This document shows positions 8,637 through 16,784 of a stretch of DNA of 35,995 nt, piece by piece. The notes beneath the pieces were generated by a model, which worked only from the letters and a program-made list of their open reading frames with translations, was not told the DNA's origin and searched no databases. The number at the start of each line of letters is the position of its first letter. Position 1 is the first letter of the stretch. A program made the position numbers and the translations under genes. Source of the stretch: Prochlorococcus marinus (GTDB lineage Bacteria > Cyanobacteriota > Cyanobacteriia > PCC-6307 > Cyanobiaceae); NCBI RefSeq assembly GCF_001180245.1, contig NZ_CVSV01000021.1, positions 1-35,995 on the forward strand. Direction: 5' to 3'.

Positions 8637-8745
8637 ATTTTATAAAAAATATTATAATTTTAATTTTTAAATTAATAATTTTTTGGTTTATTTACACCTT
8701 TAATGTCTAAAATATTAATTATCAAATGCAAAGAAGCTACAACTA

Positions 8746-9735
8746 ATGACCAAACTCTTTTACGACACAGATGCAGATCTAAGTCTTTTAAATAATAAAA
8801 CAATAGCGATTATTGGATATGGTTCACAAGGTCATGCACATGCCCTAAATCTTAAAGATAGCGGCATGGATGTAATTGTTGGATTATATAAAGGAAGTAA
8901 GTCTGAAAGCAAAGCTATTAGCGATGGTCTACAAGTATTTAGCGTTTCTGAAGCTTGCGAAAAAGCAGACTGGATTATGATTCTCCTCCCAGATGAGTTT
9001 CAGAAAGATGTTTACCTTAAAGAAATAGAACCAAACTTAAAAGCAGGAAAGATATTAAGTTTTGCTCATGGCTTCAATATAAGATTCGGACTTATCAAAC
9101 CTCCTAGTTTTGTGGATGTTGTAATGATTGCCCCAAAAGGACCTGGACACACTGTTCGTTGGGAATATCAGAATGGTCAAGGAGTTCCAGCATTGTTTGC
9201 AGTAGAGCAGGATTCTTCCGGAAATGCAAGATCATTGGCGATGGCTTACGCTAAAGGGATTGGCGGAACGAGAGCTGGGATTCTTGAAACAAACTTCAAA
9301 GAAGAAACAGAAACTGATTTATTTGGAGAACAAGCGGTATTGTGCGGAGGATTATCAGAACTCGTCAAATCAGGCTTCGAAACTCTCGTAGAGGCAGGCT
9401 ATCAGCCCGAACTCGCTTACTTCGAATGCTTACATGAAGTTAAACTTATTGTTGATTTAATGGTGAAAGGAGGCTTATCTCAAATGAGAGATTCCATTTC
9501 AAATACTGCAGAATATGGAGATTATGTAAGTGGTAAAAGACTTATCAATAATGATACAAAGAAAGAAATGCAGAAAATTCTAAAGGATATTCAAGATGGA
9601 ACTTTCGCTAAGAATTTTGTGGAAGAATGCGATAAAAACAAACCCTTAATGACAAAATTAAGAGAAGAGAACTCAAAACATGAAATTGAGAAAGTGGGTA
9701 AAGGTCTGCGCTCGATGTTCAGTTGGCTGAAATAA
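8746..9735 (+). CDS. ilvC: ketol-acid reductoisomerase
   Basis: A 329-residue class I enzyme that rearranges and reduces acetolactate (or acetohydroxybutyrate) using NADPH and magnesium, for valine, leucine, isoleucine and pantothenate synthesis. The Rossmann motif [19 protein letters not shown] is at ~22-40. [12 protein letters not shown] follows. The metal-binding knotted domain has [16 protein letters not shown] and [13 protein letters not shown]. Length is standard for class I. A 109-base A/T-rich spacer precedes it and probably holds its promoter. The last 13 bases overlap the start of cobD. Confidence 0.98.
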   Translation: MTKLFYDTDADLSLLNNKTIAIIGYGSQGHAHALNLKDSGMDVIVGLYKGSKSESKAISDGLQVFSVSEACEKADWIMILLPDEFQKDVYLKEIEPNLKAGKILSFAHGFNIRFGLIKPPSFVDVVMIAPKGPGHTVRWEYQNGQGVPALFAVEQDSSGNARSLAMAYAKGIGGTRAGILETNFKEETETDLFGEQAVLCGGLSELVKSGFETLVEAGYQPELAYFECLHEVKLIVDLMVKGGLSQMRDSISNTAEYGDYVSGKRLINNDTKKEMQKILKDIQDGTFAKNFVEECDKNKPLMTKLREENSKHEIEKVGKGLRSMFSWLK

Positions 9736-10736
9736 ATTTATTTTTACTATTTCTTGGATCGATTGGTTTTGATTTATTGATCGGTGATCCAAGATTCTTA
9801 ATACACCCTGTTCAAGTAATTGGCTTTTACATAAAAAAAATATCTGATTACCTAATAAATAATTTTGGAGAAAATAAAAATATATTGTTTTGGGGTGGTT
9901 TCTTCATAGCTATATCAACCATTGGAATGAGTTTTGGTTTAGGAAAATTGATAGAACTTAGTTATGTGCAATCAAGAAAAAATTTTTTTGTTGGATTGTT
10001 AATTTTTTTTGGGCTTTCAAGTTGTATTGCGACAAAGGGACTTATTTCAAGTGTGCAAGAGATTGCAGAGCTAATAGAACGCAAGAAAATTAATAACCAA
10101 AATGAGAAAATAATCAAAGAGAAGGTACAAAGAATAGTAAGTAGGGATGTAAGGTCATCTTCTATAAAACATCTCTTGAGATCAAGTACCGAGAGTCTTA
10201 CCGAAAATTCGGTTGATGGAATATTTGGGCCATTATTTTGGATTTTTATTGGAATTATTTTTATGAAGTTTTCAATTTTTCTACCTGGACCTTTGTCACT
10301 TGGTTTTTCTTATAAAGCTATAAGTACTTTAGATTCAATGATAGGTTACAAATATGATTATTTTAGATATTTGGGTTTTTTCAGTGCAAAAATCGAAGAT
10401 ATATTTACGTTTGTTCCTTCAAGACTAGTTTTATTCACTTTACCTTTAGTTAGCTCCAAAGTTAATGAGTATGGATCAATCATTAAAAAAAGTTATCTTG
10501 ATGGTAAAAAATATGATTCGCCTAATGCTGGGATTTCAGAAGCTATATTCGCCTATATTTCCGGAATTAAATTGGGAGGTAAAAGTAAATATAAAAATGA
10601 AATTATTAAAAAGCCAATAATTAATGAAACTGGAAATAATTGCACTGAAGAAAAAATCAAATTAATTTGTCAATTAATTTTGAGATTACAATTTTTATGG
10701 ATAATAATTTTTGCCTTAATTTTCTTAGTAATCTAG
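9723..10736 (+). CDS. cobD: adenosylcobinamide-phosphate synthase CobD/CbiB
   Basis: A 337-residue integral membrane protein of the CobD/CbiB family, which attaches the aminopropanol arm to adenosylcobyric acid late in cobamide synthesis. The N-terminus [19 protein letters not shown] is a clear family signature. [11 protein letters not shown] and [16 protein letters not shown] match the conserved central loop, and [16 protein letters not shown] follows. The remainder is made of hydrophobic segments. The start appears to be TTG at 9723, 13 bases inside ilvC; a later TTG is possible but would cut into the first helix. Prochlorococcus is known to make pseudocobalamin. No other cobamide gene lies in the window. 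Confidence 0.93.
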   Translation: MAEINLFLLFLGSIGFDLLIGDPRFLIHPVQVIGFYIKKISDYLINNFGENKNILFWGGFFIAISTIGMSFGLGKLIELSYVQSRKNFFVGLLIFFGLSSCIATKGLISSVQEIAELIERKKINNQNEKIIKEKVQRIVSRDVRSSSIKHLLRSSTESLTENSVDGIFGPLFWIFIGIIFMKFSIFLPGPLSLGFSYKAISTLDSMIGYKYDYFRYLGFFSAKIEDIFTFVPSRLVLFTLPLVSSKVNEYGSIIKKSYLDGKKYDSPNAGISEAIFAYISGIKLGGKSKYKNEIIKKPIINETGNNCTEEKIKLICQLILRLQFLWIIIFALIFLVI

Positions 10737-10740
10737 AGTT

Positions 10741-10758
10741 TAATTTATTAATAAATTA
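10741..10758. repeat. 18-bp perfect A/T palindrome upstream of hli
   Basis: TAATTTATTAATAAATTA reads the same on both strands and lies between the cobD stop and the hli start. It could be a binding site or part of a weak transcript end, but in DNA this A/T-rich such palindromes also arise by chance. No T-rich tail suits a standard terminator. Confidence 0.3.
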
Positions 10759-10792
10759 GTTTAAAAATTATTAGAATAAAACAAAAAAACCA

Positions 10793-11038
10793 ATGCAAGA
10801 AAACGGCTCTCCAATGGAAAATCAAAATGATGGTTTTCCTAATACATCATCAAGTAATAATGAAAACTCAAAATGGGTAGACAATCAGGGGGATGAAGTA
10901 AAGAATGTTTTCGGATTCAATAGCAGCGCCGAGCTTGTAAATGGTAGAGCAGCTATGATTGGATTCTTAATGCTTATATTAACCGAGTTGGTTTTTAGCG
11001 GCAGGCCTGTGACTTCTTCAATTTTTGGCATTAATTAA
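10793..11038 (+). CDS. hli: high-light-inducible chlorophyll-binding protein (Hlip)
   Basis: An 81-residue small CAB-like protein. Residues 1-38 are a polar, disordered N-terminus rich in Asn and Ser. The single membrane helix at ~45-66 carries the chlorophyll-binding motif ELVNGRAAMIGF (Glu47, Asn50, Arg52). Hlips bind chlorophyll and carotenoid in the thylakoid membrane, protect photosystem assembly and are induced by high light and other stress. This one has a long N-terminus and a C-terminal tail (GRPVTSSIFGIN) unlike the short, phage-shared Hli type that ends in a TGQ-type motif, so it looks like a core chromosomal copy. A small membrane protein gene follows two bases later. Confidence 0.93.
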   Translation: MQENGSPMENQNDGFPNTSSSNNENSKWVDNQGDEVKNVFGFNSSAELVNGRAAMIGFLMLILTELVFSGRPVTSSIFGIN

Positions 11039-11040
11039 AA

Positions 11041-11253
11041 ATGGAAGACAAAAAATCTAATCCAACCAAAGCAATCCTTTACATTTCTGTGTGGGTAATA
11101 ATTTGGGGAACATTAGGCTCTTTCATTGATTATCCTCTTTATAAAAATAAAATTTACTTAGAAGGAAGCATATATCAATATCTTACTTTCACAATTACAG
11201 CAATAATATCAATAATAAGTGCAAAGTTTTTTTATAAAAAATTTGAGTTATAA
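11041..11253 (+). CDS. small two-helix membrane protein, unknown
   Basis: A 70-residue protein I do not recognise. Hydrophobic segments at ~10-28 and ~45-62 suggest two membrane helices joined by a short loop (DYPLYKNKIYLEGS), with basic residues at both ends. It starts with ATG two bases after the hli stop, so the two are probably one transcript, and it may act in the thylakoid membrane with the Hlip; that is inference from position only. The last six bases overlap a small gene on the other strand. Confidence 0.7.
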   Translation: MEDKKSNPTKAILYISVWVIIWGTLGSFIDYPLYKNKIYLEGSIYQYLTFTITAIISIISAKFFYKKFEL

Positions 11254-11505
11254 AAATTTGTACCTAAATTTCTTAATAATTTTTGCTGGTTCTTTTTTAT
11301 CATTTGACTCGTAGAGTATCCACTGATGTGTCTCAGTATCATGATCGCAATCATAATTTCCAGATATGTTATCGTAACTTGAAAGATATGAATGACAATT
11401 CTGGTCTGCCTCAAAAGCAGAGTCATAACCTGTGAGAAAATATATTAAAAACAGAAGTATTACTAACAAAAAAAATACTTGGAAAACTAAATTTACTACC
11501 TTCAT
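11248..11505 (-). CDS. small anchored protein with a two-cysteine extracytoplasmic region, unknown
   Basis: An 85-residue protein with one N-terminal membrane helix (~6-25) followed by a polar region containing Cys37 and Cys53 and the acidic and histidine-rich stretch DCDHDTETH. The C-terminus is basic (KIIKKFRYKF). The two cysteines could form a disulfide outside the cytoplasm, and the Asp/His cluster could bind metal; both are guesses. An overlapping frame on the same strand (11232-11426) lacks the clean anchor-then-domain design, so I chose this one. It is convergent with the small membrane gene at 11041. I do not recognise the family. Confidence 0.6.
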   Translation of the reverse strand: MKVVNLVFQVFFLLVILLFLIYFLTGYDSAFEADQNCHSYLSSYDNISGNYDCDHDTETHQWILYESNDKKEPAKIIKKFRYKFL

Positions 11506-11563
11506 AAGATTTTATAAAATTTAAATATATCATTTAAAAAATTTTTTCGATCTAAAGAAATAT

Positions 11564-11809
11564 TTAACGACCAACATTAAAAATAAAGTCACGGAATTCT
11601 TGATTCTTTAAATAGAGGATTACTAGCAATATTAAAATCAAATTTAAGCCTAATACTATTGATCCAAAAATATTTATTTGTTTTTTACCTGGCAAAGTGT
11701 AAGTAAATTTCTTGCCTTTAAGAAAAGCTGCTAAACCTTTTTTTTCTTTTTTTGATTCTTTTATTTCTGTATCATTTTTAACTTCATTATCAGAGAAACC
11801 TTTAACCAT
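11564..11809 (-). CDS. small single-helix membrane protein with a charged N-terminus, unknown
   Basis: An 81-residue protein. The first ~38 residues are highly charged (Lys/Glu-rich, including KESKKEKKG), then LPGKKQINIFGS leads into one hydrophobic helix at ~49-68, followed by a short tail. The design suggests a tail-anchor-like protein with a cytoplasmic charged head. I do not recognise it and see no catalytic motif. It lies 58 bases downstream of the next small gene on the same strand, within a run of short unknown genes beside hli. Confidence 0.6.
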   Translation of the reverse strand: MVKGFSDNEVKNDTEIKESKKEKKGLAAFLKGKKFTYTLPGKKQINIFGSIVLGLNLILILLVILYLKNQEFRDFIFNVGR

Positions 11810-11863
11810 TAATAATTAAAATCCAAATTTATAATATTCCAAAAAAATTAAATTTTTTAATAA

Positions 11864-12175
11864 TTAACAATTTTTAATCACATATGGGATCGAAAATGAA
11901 ATTCTTTCATTTGAGAAATTTTTTAAAAAGTAAGCTTCTATAATTGCCGACTGCATTCCCAATAAACTTGATTGACATTTAAATCTATTTTGGTCAAATA
12001 CAAGTAATTGAAGTTTTTCTATTTCAGAAATTAACTCTTTACAAACTTGGGATTGAGAATCTTTAATACAATAACTTGCTTCCTTTAAAATCTTGGATTT
12101 TGTTGGCATTGTTTCTGCTATCACAAAATTAGATAACAACAAAAACTTTAGTAATAAAAAAGTTAAATATTTCAT
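11864..12175 (-). CDS. small secreted protein with four cysteines, unknown
   Basis: A 103-residue protein with a classical signal peptide: a Lys near the N-terminus, a hydrophobic core LTFLLLKFLLLSNFV, and a likely cleavage after VIA at residue 20. The mature part of ~83 residues has four cysteines (36, 45, 67, 103), an even number that could make two disulfides in the periplasm. It is mostly helical in appearance. I do not recognise the family. Its stop lies 54 bases from the next small gene on the same strand, and upstream it is separated from HU by a terminator, so it is likely a separate transcript. Confidence 0.7.
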   Translation of the reverse strand: MKYLTFLLLKFLLLSNFVIAETMPTKSKILKEASYCIKDSQSQVCKELISEIEKLQLLVFDQNRFKCQSSLLGMQSAIIEAYFLKNFSNERISFSIPYVIKNC

Positions 12176-12252
12176 TACTTCTTAAGACTTCAAAATTTGA
12201 GATCGCTTGTTAATAGTTTTGGTCATTAAGCTATTTTCATTTTATTGAAGTT

Positions 12253-12279
12253 AAAAAAAAGGTGCTCTAAAAGAGCACC
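12253..12279 (-). terminator. rho-independent terminator of the HU gene
   Basis: On the minus strand, GGTGCTCT, a TTT loop and AGAGCACC form an eight-base-pair perfect stem directly followed by a run of eight T residues. This is the clearest intrinsic terminator in the window. It sits about 33 bases after the HU stop codon and isolates HU from the small genes downstream. Confidence 0.92.
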
Positions 12280-12311
12280 TTGGCATTAAAAGAAGAAATA
12301 GATTAAAAAGA

Positions 12312-12587
12312 TTACCCTTGAACTCTATCCTTAAAAAGTTTACCTGCAGAAAATGTTGGAACTCTTTTAGCAGGTATTGCTATTTTTTCGCCTGTCTTAG
12401 GGTTTAATCCCTGTCTTGCAGAACGATCTCTTGGCTCGAAAGAACCAAATCCTAGTAAGGAGACTTTTTTGCCTTCCACTACTGAATCAACAATAGTTTC
12501 AATAGCTGCATCAACAACTAAAGAAACATCAGTTTTTGTGAGCTCTGTACGAGCAGCAACTAGGTTTACTAAATCAGCTTTGTTCAT
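12312..12587 (-). CDS. hup: DNA-binding protein HU
   Basis: A 91-residue histone-like nucleoid protein that bends and compacts DNA as a dimer. The start MNKADLVNLVAARTELTK is the standard HU N-terminus, and the signature GFGSFEPRDRSARQGLNPKT for the DNA-binding arms follows, ending AGKLFKDRV. The open frame extends 11 codons further upstream to 12620, but that extension (MSFNLCFINNS) is unlike any HU, so I place the start at 12587. A single-gene transcript is likely, with its own terminator at 12253-12279. A short frame on the other strand begins about 75 bases upstream. Confidence 0.97.
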   Translation of the reverse strand: MNKADLVNLVAARTELTKTDVSLVVDAAIETIVDSVVEGKKVSLLGFGSFEPRDRSARQGLNPKTGEKIAIPAKRVPTFSAGKLFKDRVQG

Positions 12588-12661
12588 TGAATTGTTTATA
12601 AAGCAGAGATTAAAAGACAAGTGTTTTAAGCAAGCCTAAAAACCTCGAACTTGCATATCAT

Positions 12662-12853
12662 ATGGAGCAAATACAAATACGGCAACCGAAAATGCCGGCG
12701 GCGCAAAGCTTTATACAAATCTTAGGGACATTTTTAGCTCCATTATTTATTTTTATAGCCTCACTTTTTTCTTATATAAAAGAAGCCTATTTAACTATAA
12801 AACAGCTAAAACCATTGGTAGCACTTGATTTGTCCTGGAAAAATCTAACTTAA
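12662..12853 (+). CDS. possible small membrane protein, unknown
   Basis: A 63-residue frame starting with ATG, divergent from HU. It has a polar N-terminus with Gln, Arg and Pro (QIRQPKMPAAQ) and one hydrophobic helix at ~17-41, then a basic amphipathic tail. It contains GC-rich codons (ATGCCGGCGGCGCAAAGC) not typical of the A/T-rich surroundings, which may mark real coding. No homology is recognised and no strong ribosome binding site is visible, so it may be spurious. Confidence 0.45.
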   Translation: MEQIQIRQPKMPAAQSFIQILGTFLAPLFIFIASLFSYIKEAYLTIKQLKPLVALDLSWKNLT

Positions 12854-13211
12854 TTTATCAAAGAGAAAATGTCAAAGATAAATAAAGTTAAGAATTTGAA
12901 CCATTTATTATGTTTTATTAATTTTCAGATATATTTCCTTCTCATCACATGAAAAAGCATAATTTGTATTTTGAAATCAAGAAAAATCTGGTTTTCTCAC
13001 AATTAAGCTTTCTCTCTAAATCTTTTTAGTAATTAAGAAAATAGATAGACAAATTGTAATTAATTTGGGAATTAATAATCTCAAACTCTAATAAAGTTGA
13101 TTAGTGAAACCTTAAATTTTAGTTTTTTTTCTTAATTTTGTATCTATTATTCTAATATCAGTAATTTGAATAAATTATCTCAGTATTTAATTAATCAATG
13201 ATAAATAGAAA
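12854..13211. other. 358-base intergenic region before glgX
   Basis: A/T-rich spacer without a convincing gene. The longest short frame, a 26-codon ATG frame at 12949-13029, has no ribosome binding site and is not supported. No clear hairpin terminator or tRNA is seen. The region probably contains the glgX promoter and upstream leader. No repeat of note was found. Confidence 0.6.
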
Positions 13212-15245
13212 GTGACTAATATCAAAAAAGGTAAACCATTTCCCTTAGGAAGTTCTTTAACTTCACAAGGGGTTAATTTTTCCCTAGTAGCCACGAATGC
13301 AGAATATGTAGAAATCTTATTATTTGAGGAAGAAGGATCTATTTCCCCAAAAAGTATATTGAAACTAGATCAGAATCATAATACAGGTCCATACTGGCAT
13401 GCAGAGGTAAAAAATCTTAATAAAGGTTGTATTTACGCTTTTAGAGTAAAACAAAAAAATAATGCGATCAATAATAACTATGAAAAAAAAGTATTACTCG
13501 ATCCATGTTCAAGAGGTATAACTGGGTGGGAAAGTTATAAAAGAGAAAATGCATTAAAAACGCAAGAAAATACTAATTCTTGTCTTAAAAGCGTTGTTTG
13601 CGATAGAAAATTATTTAATTTCAAGGATTTTCCAAGACCGAAACATTCTTGGGAAGAAACAATTATTTATGAACTTCATATCAAATCCTTCACTGAATCA
13701 ACTGATAAAACTGAAAGTTGTTTCAAGAAATTTTTAAAAAAAATTCCATACCTCAAAGAACTGGGAATTACATCTATCGAATTACTTCCAATTTTTTGTT
13801 TTGATCCAACTGATGCACCAAATGGTTTAGAGAATTTTTGGGGTTATAGTCCAATTAATTGGTTTACCCCGCATTTTGAATACCTTTCTAATGAATCAGC
13901 TGAAAAGAATAGAGAGGAATTTAGAAAATTTGTAGAGGAGTGTCACAAGGCAGACATTGAAGTTATTTTAGATGTCGTATACAATCACACTTCTGAAGGA
14001 GATCACAAAGGACCTGCGATATGTTGGAAAGGTATAGATGAAAACCTGTATTACTTTATTGGGAAAGATAAAAATTTTCAGGACGTATCAGGTTGTGGTA
14101 ATACTATTGCGGCAAACAGAGGATTAGTTAGAAAGCTAATAATTGAATCATTAAAGTGTTGGGCGAGTGAATTTGGTGTAGATGGTTTTAGATTTGATTT
14201 AGGTATTGCCTTATCAAGAGGAGAAAATCTCTCGCCACTGGATAATCCTCCAATTTTTGAAGATATAGAATGTGAACCAGAACTTGTTGATATAAAGTTT
14301 ATAAGTGAGCCATGGGACTGTGGTGGTTTATATAAATTAGGTGATTTCCCATCTAAGAGAACTTTCACTTGGAATGGTCATTTTAGAGATGATTTGCGAA
14401 GATTTTGGAAGGGGGATAAAGATACAGCTTGGAATATGAGCGATAAAATCAAAGGTACTCCATCAATTTATAAAGAAGATACTATTTTGCCAAAATCAAT
14501 AAACTTTATTACTTCACATGATGGATTCACTCTAAAAGATTTAGTAACTTTCAATAGAAAACATAATTTTGCCAACAGAGAGCAAAACAGAGATGGTGAT
14601 AACCATAACAATTCTTGGAATCATGGTATAGAGGGGCCAACTACAAATTTATTAATTAATGATTTAAGAAAAAGACAACAAAAAAATCTTATTCTTAGTT
14701 TACTTATCTCTAAAGGTGTTCCAATGATACTTATGGGTGATGAGATAGGAAGGTCACAAGGCGGTAACAATAATTCTTGGTGCCAAGATAATTTATTGGG
14801 CTGGATGAATTGGGAACATGCTCAACAAGATTTGGGATTATTAGAATATTTTAAATACGTCATAAAAATCCGAAAAAAACTAATAGACATTTTTAATCCA
14901 TCATTCTTCCCTAATAATCAAACAAATGAAAATATTCCAACATACCATTGGCATGGAACAAAGTTAGATAATCCTGATTGGAGTAGTTGGTCTCATACAG
15001 TTGCTTTTAGCATTAACAAAGGAATAACTAATCCGCTGGTATGGATTGGTTTAAATGCTTATTCAAAAAGTATCGATTTCCCCTTGCCGAAATGTAAATA
15101 TAATTGGTTAAAAGTTGTTGACACTAGCATGTCTGAAATTTTTGAACCCTTAACTATCAATGAAAAATTTGTTTCAATAAAGAGTAGAAGCTCTTTATTA
15201 ATCATTTCAGAAGAAGTATTTGGGGCAAAAAATAATTTACTCTGA
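13212..15245 (+). CDS. glgX: glycogen debranching enzyme (isoamylase family, GH13)
   Basis: A 677-residue alpha-1,6-glucosidase. The N-terminal ~1-100 is a CBM48-like domain (PFPLGSSLTSQGVNFSLVA). The GH13 barrel follows: DVVYNH (254-259), the nucleophile Asp329 in GFRFD, the acid Glu366 in ISEPW, and Asp437 in TSHDGFT. GlgX-type enzymes remove branches from glycogen trimmed by phosphorylase, releasing maltooligosaccharides. The start is GTG at 13212, giving the right N-terminus. Its stop directly touches the 3' end of tRNA-Gly on the other strand. The next downstream gene is a sugar transporter in the same direction, which suits carbohydrate turnover. Confidence 0.95.
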   Translation: MTNIKKGKPFPLGSSLTSQGVNFSLVATNAEYVEILLFEEEGSISPKSILKLDQNHNTGPYWHAEVKNLNKGCIYAFRVKQKNNAINNNYEKKVLLDPCSRGITGWESYKRENALKTQENTNSCLKSVVCDRKLFNFKDFPRPKHSWEETIIYELHIKSFTESTDKTESCFKKFLKKIPYLKELGITSIELLPIFCFDPTDAPNGLENFWGYSPINWFTPHFEYLSNESAEKNREEFRKFVEECHKADIEVILDVVYNHTSEGDHKGPAICWKGIDENLYYFIGKDKNFQDVSGCGNTIAANRGLVRKLIIESLKCWASEFGVDGFRFDLGIALSRGENLSPLDNPPIFEDIECEPELVDIKFISEPWDCGGLYKLGDFPSKRTFTWNGHFRDDLRRFWKGDKDTAWNMSDKIKGTPSIYKEDTILPKSINFITSHDGFTLKDLVTFNRKHNFANREQNRDGDNHNNSWNHGIEGPTTNLLINDLRKRQQKNLILSLLISKGVPMILMGDEIGRSQGGNNNSWCQDNLLGWMNWEHAQQDLGLLEYFKYVIKIRKKLIDIFNPSFFPNNQTNENIPTYHWHGTKLDNPDWSSWSHTVAFSINKGITNPLVWIGLNAYSKSIDFPLPKCKYNWLKVVDTSMSEIFEPLTINEKFVSIKSRSSLLIISEEVFGAKNNLL

Positions 15246-15316
15246 AGCGGGCGGCGGGAATCGAACCCGCATCTTCAGCTTGGAAGGCTGAGGTTTTACC
15301 ACTAAACCACGCCCGC
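15246..15316 (-). tRNA. tRNA-Gly (anticodon UCC)
   Basis: Reads 5' to 3' on the minus strand with a seven-base-pair acceptor stem GCGGGCG/CGCCCGC, a D-arm containing TAGTGGTAAAACC, and anticodon loop CTTCCAA, which gives anticodon UCC. The T-arm has GGTTCGATTCC. The discriminator base is T, as is usual for bacterial tRNA-Gly, and no CCA is encoded. The 3' end begins directly after the glgX stop codon. Confidence 0.97.
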
Positions 15317-15377
15317 ATTAAGTAATAGAATTACCATTGCAATAATACATTATCAAACAATCAACAAAGCAAAAAGA

Positions 15378-16775
15378 TTGGAAAATTCACACTCGAAAAA
15401 AAATATTAATAGATCAACAACAAGATTAATGTTCTCTTATGGGCTAGGAGATGCAGGCACAGGTTTAGTCGCGACGCAGTTTGGTTTTTTTCTGTTCAAA
15501 TTCTTTATTTCTGCTGGTTTACCAGTAATAATTGCAGGTTCATTATTAATGTTAATAAAGATATGGGATGCCGTAAATGATCCGTTAATTGGATGGTTAA
15601 GTGATCGTACTAAATCAAGATGGGGGCCTAGAATCCCTTGGATGGTAGTAGCATCTGTTCCGCTTGGGTTCTCTTTGGCTGCGATATGGTGGACACCCAC
15701 TGGCTCAGTGCTAACCAAGACTATTTACTATGCAATAATTTCTATAGTCGTAATGACTGCTTATACAAGTATTAATCTTCCTTTTGCTGCTCTATCCACT
15801 GAAATTTCTGAAAAAACAGCAATAAGAACAAGACTTAACGCATCTAGATTTACTGGCTCAATAATTGCAGGACTAACTGGTTTAATAATTGCTGGAGTTG
15901 TATTGGGTTCTGAAGGATCAGCAAATAATGAATATTTTTTAATGGGTAAAATAAGCGGATGTATTGCAGTTGCTGCAACATTAATTTCTTGCTGGGGATT
16001 GGCTCCATTTGCTAAAAAAGCAAGAAGGCCTTCAGGAAAAGTTGAAGCTATAACACTTCAATTCAAAAGGATCTTCAGAAATAAAAAATTTCTAAAAGTT
16101 ATTACGCTTTATATTCTTCTCTGGTGCGCCTTACAATTGATGCAAACAGTAGCGTTAATCTATTTAGAGGATGTACTTAATGTACCAACATATATTGCTA
16201 AGTGGATCCCGATACCTTTCCAAATTAGTGCTTTAGTGGGTTTACAAATATGGACAAGAGTATCAAATAAATTGAACAGGATTTCAGCTTTAAACTATGG
16301 CGCGATAATATGGATTATTTCATGTACTGCAGCTTTATTTTTACCTTCACTATCAAAAATTTCAGGAGTTGGAGATAGTTTATTCCTAAATGCCGGCAAT
16401 ATATTTCTCTTCATTCTTTTAATTTTCATAATCTGTCTTATTGGAATTGGAGCTTCAACCGCTTTTCTTATCCCTTGGTCACTACTTCCTGATGCAATAG
16501 ACGAAGACCCAGAGAAACCGGCAGGATTATATACTGCTTGGATGGTACTTATTCAGAAGATTGGTATCGCGTTTAGTGTTCAATTATTAGGATTTTTATT
16601 GTATTTATCAGGCTATCAATCATGTTTTATTGATAAAGATGGTCTAAATATTATTGAACAATGCTACTCAGCACAATTAACAATTAGATTATGTATTGGT
16701 TTTATACCCTCAATACTGGTAGTAATTGGTCTGTTAATCATGAGAAAATGGGATCGAAAATTAATTACAAACTAA
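15378..16775 (+). CDS. glcH: GPH-family sugar transporter (MelB-like, GlcH-type)
   Basis: A 465-residue, ~12-helix cytoplasmic-membrane transporter of the glycoside-pentoside-hexuronide family. The N-terminal MFSYGLGDAGTGL and the stretch KIWDAVNDPLIGWLSD with TKSRWGPRIPW are classical. Asp64 and Asp68 (counted from the TTG start) match the cation-site aspartates of MelB, suggesting ion-coupled uptake. Prochlorococcus SS120 Pro1404, annotated melB and later shown to be a glucose transporter, is the likely ortholog; this is inferred from family and context. The start is uncertain: TTG 15378 gives MENSHSKK, while ATG 15429 gives a shorter MFSYGLGD start. An alternative is transport of another sugar. 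It follows the glycogen debranching gene. Confidence 0.85.
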   Translation: MENSHSKKNINRSTTRLMFSYGLGDAGTGLVATQFGFFLFKFFISAGLPVIIAGSLLMLIKIWDAVNDPLIGWLSDRTKSRWGPRIPWMVVASVPLGFSLAAIWWTPTGSVLTKTIYYAIISIVVMTAYTSINLPFAALSTEISEKTAIRTRLNASRFTGSIIAGLTGLIIAGVVLGSEGSANNEYFLMGKISGCIAVAATLISCWGLAPFAKKARRPSGKVEAITLQFKRIFRNKKFLKVITLYILLWCALQLMQTVALIYLEDVLNVPTYIAKWIPIPFQISALVGLQIWTRVSNKLNRISALNYGAIIWIISCTAALFLPSLSKISGVGDSLFLNAGNIFLFILLIFIICLIGIGASTAFLIPWSLLPDAIDEDPEKPAGLYTAWMVLIQKIGIAFSVQLLGFLLYLSGYQSCFIDKDGLNIIEQCYSAQLTIRLCIGFIPSILVVIGLLIMRKWDRKLITN

Positions 16776-16784
16776 TATAAAGAT

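Noticed and set aside
8637..8745. A terminator between clpP and ilvC
   Set aside because: Only A/T-rich runs with no convincing G/C-containing stem were seen, so I did not call one.
11232..11426. 64-codon frame on the minus strand overlapping the small gene at 11248-11505
   Set aside because: It lacks the anchor-plus-domain pattern of the longer frame and overlaps it in another register; one of the two must be spurious.
12588..12620. Eleven-codon N-terminal extension of HU
   Set aside because: The sequence MSFNLCFINNS does not resemble HU proteins, and ATG at 12587 gives the standard N-terminus.
12949..13029. A 26-codon ATG frame in the spacer before glgX
   Set aside because: No ribosome binding site and no recognisable protein feature; short A/T-rich frames arise easily by chance.
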